Source: Ailurus styani | Lineage: Eukaryota > Chordata > Mammalia > Carnivora > Ailuridae | Reading direction: 5' to 3' | Length of the DNA: 64,000 nucleotides | Assembly (NCBI GenBank): GCA_002007465.1 | Contig: LNAC01000102.1 | Location: 3,108,364 to 3,172,363, forward strand | In this document: one piece after another, positions 58,438 through 64,000 of the stretch | Position numbering within the stretch: position 1 is the first letter of the stretch | How the letters are laid out: every line of letters begins with the position of its first letter | Position numbers and translations under genes: made by a program | Notes under the pieces: generated by a model | What the model was told of the DNA's origin: nothing | Database searches by the model: none | The model's input: the letters and a program-made list of their open reading frames with translations, nothing else

Positions 58438-58830
58438 ATATTACTCAGCCATCAAAAAGAATGAAATCCTGCCATTTTCAATGATGCGGATGGAGCTTGA
58501 GTGTATTATGCTAAGAGAAATAGTCAGAAAAAGACAAATATCATATGATCTCACTCATACGTGGAATTTAAGAAATGGAACAGATGAACATAGTAGAAAG
58601 ATAAAAAGAGAGGCAAAAAATAAAACAAACTCATAAATAGAGAATAAACTGAGGGTTGCTGCAGGGGAAGTGGGTGGGGGATGGGCTAGATGGGTGATGG
58701 GTATTAAGAAGGGCATTTTTTGTGATGAGTACTGGGTGTTACATGTAAGTGATGAATCAATAAATTCTATTCCTGAAACTAATATTACACTATATGTTAA
58801 CTAACTAGAATTTAAATAAAAACTTGAAAC

Positions 58831-58886
58831 AAGAAAGGAAGAAAGAAAGAGAGAGAAAGAAAGAAAGAAGAAAGAAAGAAAGAAAG

Positions 58887-58980
<94 letters not shown>

Positions 58981-59009
58981 ATAAGAGGAAAAAAGAAGGA
59001 AAGGGAGAA
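58831..59009. repeat. (GAAA)n microsatellite at the L1 3' end
   Basis: About 150 bp of AAAG units with occasional GAAG and GAGA interruptions, starting where the L1 poly(A) tail should be. Expanded L1 tails of this type are common. Predicted Lys/Glu/Arg and Phe/Leu/Ser frames here are artefacts. Confidence 0.97.
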
Positions 59010-60021
59010 TTTTCCTTTTGTCATTTTTTGTTGACTAAAATGTTTTTTTCTTTCCAAAATTGCCTTTTTCTATAATAACTTTAGAATATATATCTCATGA
59101 ACTTGATTACTTTTCTGTCCATTTTTGTGTATTTTCTCTTTCATATCTATTATTTATGACTAATCCAGGAATCTATAGTTGCTTAGTTAATATATAAATG
59201 CAAATGAGTATTCACCTGATTTTGTTTTTGAAGTTATGAACCTTTTGCTAAATATTTTAATGCATTAAATATGCTACCATTTCGATTTCATATTCCCCAA
59301 ATAATTTTATTTAACAAGGACAGTGAGCAAATTTAAAAGTCTGAGCCTTTATACATTTTAAATAGAATTTTTTTGTTGATCTGAAAGTCATGTAAAGATT
59401 TCTGTTTTTTTCTCCAAATCTGAATGAATAAAAATCAGCTATGACATTTCAGGAGAAATTCCAACCCAGCTTCATCTTCTTTCCTCTAGAATCAAATTTG
59501 GGTTTCATGAAAAAAGTAAGGCACAGTACAGCAGATTCAATAGCTCCCTATGATCATCACAATTCAGTCACCTTAACCACTGCACATGTGCCGAAGTACC
59601 CTCGCCCACTTATGTATTTGTTTAGCTTTGTAAGAACATGTGTTCTAGTCCAACATGTGGGACTATATTGTTTTGGAAATATACATAGTGCAATAAAAAT
59701 GCAAAATACGTAAATATTTGTTTCTGCTGTTTCATTCTAAGGACTATTTTCCATAGAGAATGAAGAAAATATAATAGATCTTCCTTTTAGTCCCAAAGTT
59801 TTCCTGATCCTAGGAACAGAGCTAGGAGTTATTGATCAGGTTGATGGAGTAATGCATCACTTTTTACCATCAATTATGGAGGGTTTTTTTGTTTTTACTT
59901 TTTTTTTTTAATTTCGGTGAGTTATTTCAAATATACAACATTCAGTAGTGAACCAAGAAAGAATCAAGATTGAATTTAAATTTTCCTCCTATTTGGATTT
60001 GAACAGCAAATTTACATTCCT
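59010..60021. other. Unassigned AT-rich sequence
   Basis: No repeat or gene recognised. A T-run at 59901-59909 is the only simple sequence. The 90-codon frame at 59441-59713 has no recognisable domain. Confidence 0.4.
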
Positions 60022-60222
60022 TTTTTATTTTCTTTAAGATTTATTTATTTATTTGACAGAAAGAGATACAGTGAGAGAGGGAATACAGCAGGGGGAGTGG
60101 GAGAGGGAGAAGCAGCTTTCCCGGCAGAGCAGGGAGCCTGATGGGGGGCTAGATCCCAGGACCCTGGGATCATGACCCGAGCAGAATGCAGACACTTAAC
60201 GACTGAGCCACCCAGGCGCCCC
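60022..60222 (-). mobile_element. CAN SINE with perfect target duplication
   Basis: The minus-strand copy has its tail tctttaagatttatttattt at the left and its head antisense gactgagccacccaggcgcc at the right. A perfect 15-bp duplication caaatttacattcct flanks it (60007-60021 and 60223-60237). Confidence 0.96.
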
Positions 60223-60237
60223 CAAATTTACATTCCT

Positions 60238-61689
60238 AATCCAATTTTAATCACGAAGACACATCAAGCCAATTTCTTGTCTTCCTTGGAATTTCCAACC
60301 CCTCTGCCCATGTTTCTCTTTCTGTGACCCATCTAGCCAAGAATTCAACTTCCTTTTTTTAAATCAGTCTCTGTTATGCCCTGGTGCCTAGTGTCTGAAC
60401 CCGAGGCACAGGTCTTGAGAGGCTGATGAGTTACTTGAAAAACAAGAATACTGGAAGTGTCAGAATACAAATTGTTTATCAAAAGTTATTTGTTATTAGC
60501 AATTATTTTCTAAATTCACCTATTCAACTTACCTATTTGTTTAATGCTGATCTCCTTACCTGAATTGCCCCAGCAGCATCTGTGTCAGCAATGTCAACCT
60601 TGGATTTTGAATTCCCAAGAGGCAGATTATGTCTGTCTAACTTGCTGTGCAGAGCAACTAATAATGCTTGTTATGAAAATAGATTCTCAATGTGTTTTGA
60701 TGGCGATAAACTTCACTGAGTCTACTTTAATATCTTATTCTGGTTATATTTTAAAAGGGAAACATCACTATCAGTATATCACACAATTAACCCTTATGCA
60801 TTTGGGGAAAAAACCCAAAATATGAAATGTATTTGAAGTTTATACATGAATTATCTGAACTATATTAATTTTTCAGAAAAAAACTTACATAAGATGAAAT
60901 CCAAATGTCACTGAGTGGACAGTAATTTAAAAATACCTTGAAGATTAGACTTTCGTTAGTATTAAGTTAATGATCCAATAGTTTCATCAAGGAAAAATGT
61001 TTAATTTAGTCTTTATTCACTTAAAAATTTAGAGTTAGATTTGGCCCAAGGCTATTGCACTTTCTGTGTGCTGATACCAGTAATTATGTGACTCTGAAGT
61101 GATTGTTAGCACGCTGCTTCAGGTTTTCTTAGTTTATTCTAAGGTTGCAATTGCAAGCAGAAAAGTGTCAAGAGAACTCACTTATAAAACAAATAATAAC
61201 ATATTACAAAATTGTCCTAAGTCAATAATGCTAATTCATACTCCAGTGAATTTAGGTACAAATTTTTCCACCAAAATTGCAGGGTGAATTTTTATTTAAA
61301 AAAAAAGGAGATTTTTAAACTAATTGGCTAATTTATCTTTATCCAATGCAACTGAAAGAATAATTTTTGTGCCTAATTTTTTATACATAGTCATCTTAGA
61401 GTATGTCTAATTCATCTACCCCAGAAATTTTAAGAAAAAGACCAACTCTATTAGGGTTTGGCAACACACACCTCCAGTACGTATTGTGCATGTTTTGGAT
61501 GAACATGAACCAAGAGAAAGCTCCACAGTTCTTCTATAATCTACATTGTGCAGTGTCACATCAAACAGAATTTTATTTGAATTTCAATACAAAAGCACTT
61601 CCACGGGGAATTAAATACTTCATTATTTTAAATAATCTAGAATTGTTCCTCTTTGTTAATTAAGGAATGGGAAAATATGTAGACTGTTT
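60238..61689. other. Unassigned sequence, candidate conserved non-coding DNA
   Basis: About 1.45 kb with no transposable element recognised apart from short A-runs. Segments 60480-60740, 61020-61280 and 61390-61660 have the non-repetitive, moderately AT-rich look of conserved non-coding elements. The 93-codon frame at 60544-60825 and 86-codon frame at 61403-61663 have no known domain. Conservation cannot be judged from one sequence. Confidence 0.3.
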
Positions 61690-62043
61690 TAAAGTCAGGT
61701 TCTTTAATCACTCTAAATCAAAACCCCTACCGTGAAGCCCTTCCATTGCCTTTCTGCTGGCTCTAATGCTGCTCCCAGCAAGTATCCCCCACCCCACTCT
61801 CAGGAATTAGTGCAGTTAGGCAATTACATCTCTGGGAAGTCTGTTTTCCCTACTATGGTGCTTTAGCTCTGACCCCTCTCTGGAAACATTTTCTTTTCTC
61901 TTCTCAAGATTGATTTCTCGTACCTATTTCAAGTTTCCAATTCAAGCCCTATCTTCAATTTAGCTTCTTTAACCATTCTTGTTTACAATCCTCTTAGACT
62001 ATGCCAGACCCATTTACTTTTAGTTGCCAAAATAATTATCATA

Positions 62044-62231
62044 TAGGGCGTCTGGGTGGCTCAGTCCGTTAAGTGTGTCTCTGAATCAGGTCATTGTACC
62101 CGAGTCCAGGGATCAGTCCAGGGATCAAGTCCCACGTTGGGCTCCTTGCTCAGCAGGGAGTCTGCTTCTCACTCTACCTCTGCTCCCCAACCTGCTCACA
62201 CTCTCTCTCTTTAATAAGTAAAATCTTTTAA
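62044..62231 (+). mobile_element. CAN SINE with 12-bp internal duplication
   Basis: Plus-strand SINE (gggcgtctgggtggctcag head; agggagtctgcttctcactc body) flanked by aattatcata (62034-62043 and 62232-62241). The unit agtccagggatc is present twice in tandem at about 62103-62126. The tail is short (taagtaaaatctttta). Confidence 0.93.
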
Positions 62232-62312
62232 AATTATCATAAAATAATCTCATTTTTGTTATTTAACTTTCCTATTAGTGTTAAACTTTGTATGTTCACA
62301 AACTTCTCTTTA

Positions 62313-62503
62313 TTTTTTTTTAAGATATTATTTACTTATTTGACACAGAGATAGAGTGAGAGCACAAGCAGGGGGAGCAGGAGAGGGAGAAGCATGTTAC
62401 CCACTGAGCAGGGAACCCTATATGGGGGGCTCCATCCCAGAACCCTGGGATCATGACCTGAGCCAAAAGCAGACGCTTAATGGACTGAGCCACCCAGGCA
62501 CCC
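62313..62503 (-). mobile_element. CAN SINE with perfect target duplication
   Basis: The minus-strand copy is flanked by a perfect 16-bp duplication cacaaacttctcttta (62297-62312 and 62504-62519). Body gcaggagagggagaagcatg, head antisense tggactgagccacccaggc. It lies only about 80 bp from the previous SINE, in opposite orientation. Confidence 0.96.
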
Positions 62504-62625
62504 CACAAACTTCTCTTTAGAGGGTAGAGTCAATGAATTAAAATTCCATGTATCTCTTTCATTGCCAAATGGAGCAGAGAGTGTTCAATAAATGTATGCT
62601 GAAGAGAGTGAGTGAAGACAGTGAA

Positions 62626-64000
62626 TGAAGGGGATGACCCCCTGAGCACTCTCAAACTGAGTTAACGTTGCATATCTCTATGGAGTTGTTGCATCTGGGT
62701 GATAACAGATGTGAACTCTGATGGCAAGAGGAAAGGGGCTTGCCTCTTGATGCTGGGTACATAGAACCCTTGAGCTTGTAAGGATATTCGATTAAATCCT
62801 ATGAATAATATGGTTTGCTACTGGATATTATGTTTGATGGATTAAAACTAGTCATATGTCCAGAAGTTTTGGCAACAAACACACTTTTACAAATTGAAAA
62901 AATAATTTAAAATAACATTTCTTTTATAAGGAGAGGTTGGGTAAGAAAGGAAAAAATAGAACATTCACAAGTGGTTATTTGAGATAAGTTGGATTCAACA
63001 TACACTTTAATTGGCAAGCACTATCTTTCTTTATTCTTTTTCTTCATTAGAAAAAAACATAAATGAATAGTTCTATAACTGAATTGCAAGAGCAAGGAAG
63101 TTACTGAGAAATAATTTCATATTGAGAGTTAGATGTCTGCCAATTTAGGGCATGGACTTTTCATATTTTATTCATTTTGTTTGCACGTTTAGTTTTTTAT
63201 TTTAACAGAAATACACACAGACACAAAAACAAAAGAAAAAAACAGAAAAAATTGAGTGACTATAGGAAAAAAGACAAAAACATAAAGAGAAACCACTTGT
63301 GATTCTTAAAGTACTTCTTGCAGTTTTTCATATTTATAAAAAAGGAAATAAGAAGTACAACAAAGAAAAATATATAGTATTACCAGAAAGAAAGAGAAGT
63401 TATAAATTGTTGTTATTTCTGAAGATCTCCCCTTACAACCATACTTCCACATAGATTGACTCCAGAGCCGCCATGTCCCTGACAGCCTCACTTTGTTACC
63501 GAAGTTTCCTTCTTTATCTGTTCTATTTCTCATGTAAAACTTAAAGAGATACAGGAGGAGCTTGTTACATAGAAGAAAAAAATTATGTTGACATTTTTGT
63601 GGGAAAACTGATTTCTTATCTTCAATAATTTTTATGTTTCACAAAGAAGGCCTAATTGAGTTTTGTGTCTTGGCTGCTAACTTTGTGAAAGTCCTTGTAT
63701 TTCTGAAACTGGGGTTAGCAAACATTTTCAGGCTATATATCAGATTTTTTTAATATTAAATTTTTGTTTCAATAATAACCAAAAAAAAAAAGAAAAATGA
63801 ATATAAACACAACTTGAAAACAAGCTGGAGCACTTTGTAATCTACCTTCCATTGGATATTACATTTACCATGACACAGAACAACCAAAAGAATCCAAAAT
63901 ATATTTAATTTTTTATTGACATGTCTAAAAGACATTGAAACCAATCTGAGTTATAACCCAAAATAATGCTATGCTCCATGGAAATTCTCTCCCATTGCTT
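62626..64000. other. Unassigned AT-rich sequence to the window end
   Basis: No gene or repeat family recognised. A/T homopolymers occur at 63779-63791 and elsewhere. 63210-63300 is A-rich low complexity. Confidence 0.45.

Larger units (their letters stand above)
53990..58830 (+). mobile_element. Carnivoran L1 LINE, 5'-truncated, 4.8 kb, dead
   Basis: Running 5' to 3': ORF1-side sequence (ctccatccagcaaggctatca; ctacaagaaatatttaagggg), ORF2 endonuclease region near 54530-55100, reverse transcriptase region to about 57000, ORF2 C-terminus to about 58300, 3' UTR to 58820. The catalytic FADD block reads Leu-Ala-Asp-Asn (56778-56789), so a key aspartate is lost; stops and frameshifts are frequent. 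It has lost its 5' UTR and most of ORF1. A young SINE (55804-56006), a palindromic rearrangement (57513-57680) and a TATC microsatellite interrupt it. It ends in an AAAG tract that replaces a plain poly(A). The 3' UTR is the reverse complement of the one at 12060-12200. Confidence 0.93.
61690..62625 (+). mobile_element. L2 LINE 3' half interrupted by two SINEs
   Basis: Three pieces read as one plus-strand L2. 61690-62043 has caaaacccctaccgtgaagcc, cttccattgcctttctgctgg and tccaattcaagccctatcttc. 62242-62312 is the middle. 62520-62625 has the terminal agagtgttcaataaatgtatg. Two CAN SINEs of opposite orientation split it. Confidence 0.6.

Overview
This window is non-coding DNA from a mammalian nuclear genome. 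The clearest marker is the CAN SINE, a tRNA-derived family found only in Carnivora. I count 16 copies. The younger ones carry a head variant ("cagtgggttaaagcctctgcc"-like) that I associate with musteloid caniforms such as ferret, mink or otter. L1 3' ends of carnivoran type are also present. The suborder and family are inferences; order Carnivora is well supported. The DNA is AT-rich and CpG-poor, with no CpG island, and I found no exon, processed gene copy or functional RNA gene that I can defend. The longest open frames (up to 160 codons) lie in or antisense to retroelements or in low-complexity DNA.

Layout. 0-6.7 kb: a minus-strand L1 (3' UTR to mid ORF2) interrupted by a CAN SINE and by a roughly 630-bp solo LTR. 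A second, older minus-strand L1 lies beside it and runs into ancient L1/HAL1-like 5' sequence. 6.7-19.1 kb: SINE-rich (eight of the 16 copies), with an MLT1-type LTR, L2 debris, a carnivoran L1 on the minus strand (12.0-13.5 kb) and further old L1 pieces. One SINE here is split by 277 bp of non-repeat sequence. 19-27.4 kb: no CAN SINE, but a dense set of ancient L2 and MIR fragments, an MLT1-type LTR and CA repeats. 27.4-37.6 kb: repeat-sparse, with one SINE and a few MIR/L2/L1 relics, plus a strong G-quadruplex motif. 37.6-47.6 kb: purine and CT microsatellites, L2, MIR, two LTR-like elements (one ending directly in a 23-A tail), and old L1 pieces. 47.6-53 kb: long unassigned sequence. 53-59 kb: an L1 3' UTR relic, then the largest element, a 4.8-kb plus-strand carnivoran L1 with dead ORFs that holds a young SINE and ends in a long AAAG tract. 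59-64 kb: unassigned sequence that may hold conserved non-coding elements, and an L2 broken by two SINEs.

The most unusual structure is inside the 4.8-kb L1. It is an 84-bp perfect spacer-free palindrome followed at once by three copies of a hairpin-forming unit that are inverted copies of the L1 sequence just downstream (57513-57680). It looks like fold-back, template-switch DNA synthesis. I see no sign of a new gene system. The window reads as intergenic or intronic DNA shaped by layers of retrotransposition. All repeat family names are from recognition by eye, without a repeat-library search, so boundaries of old elements are approximate to tens of bases.
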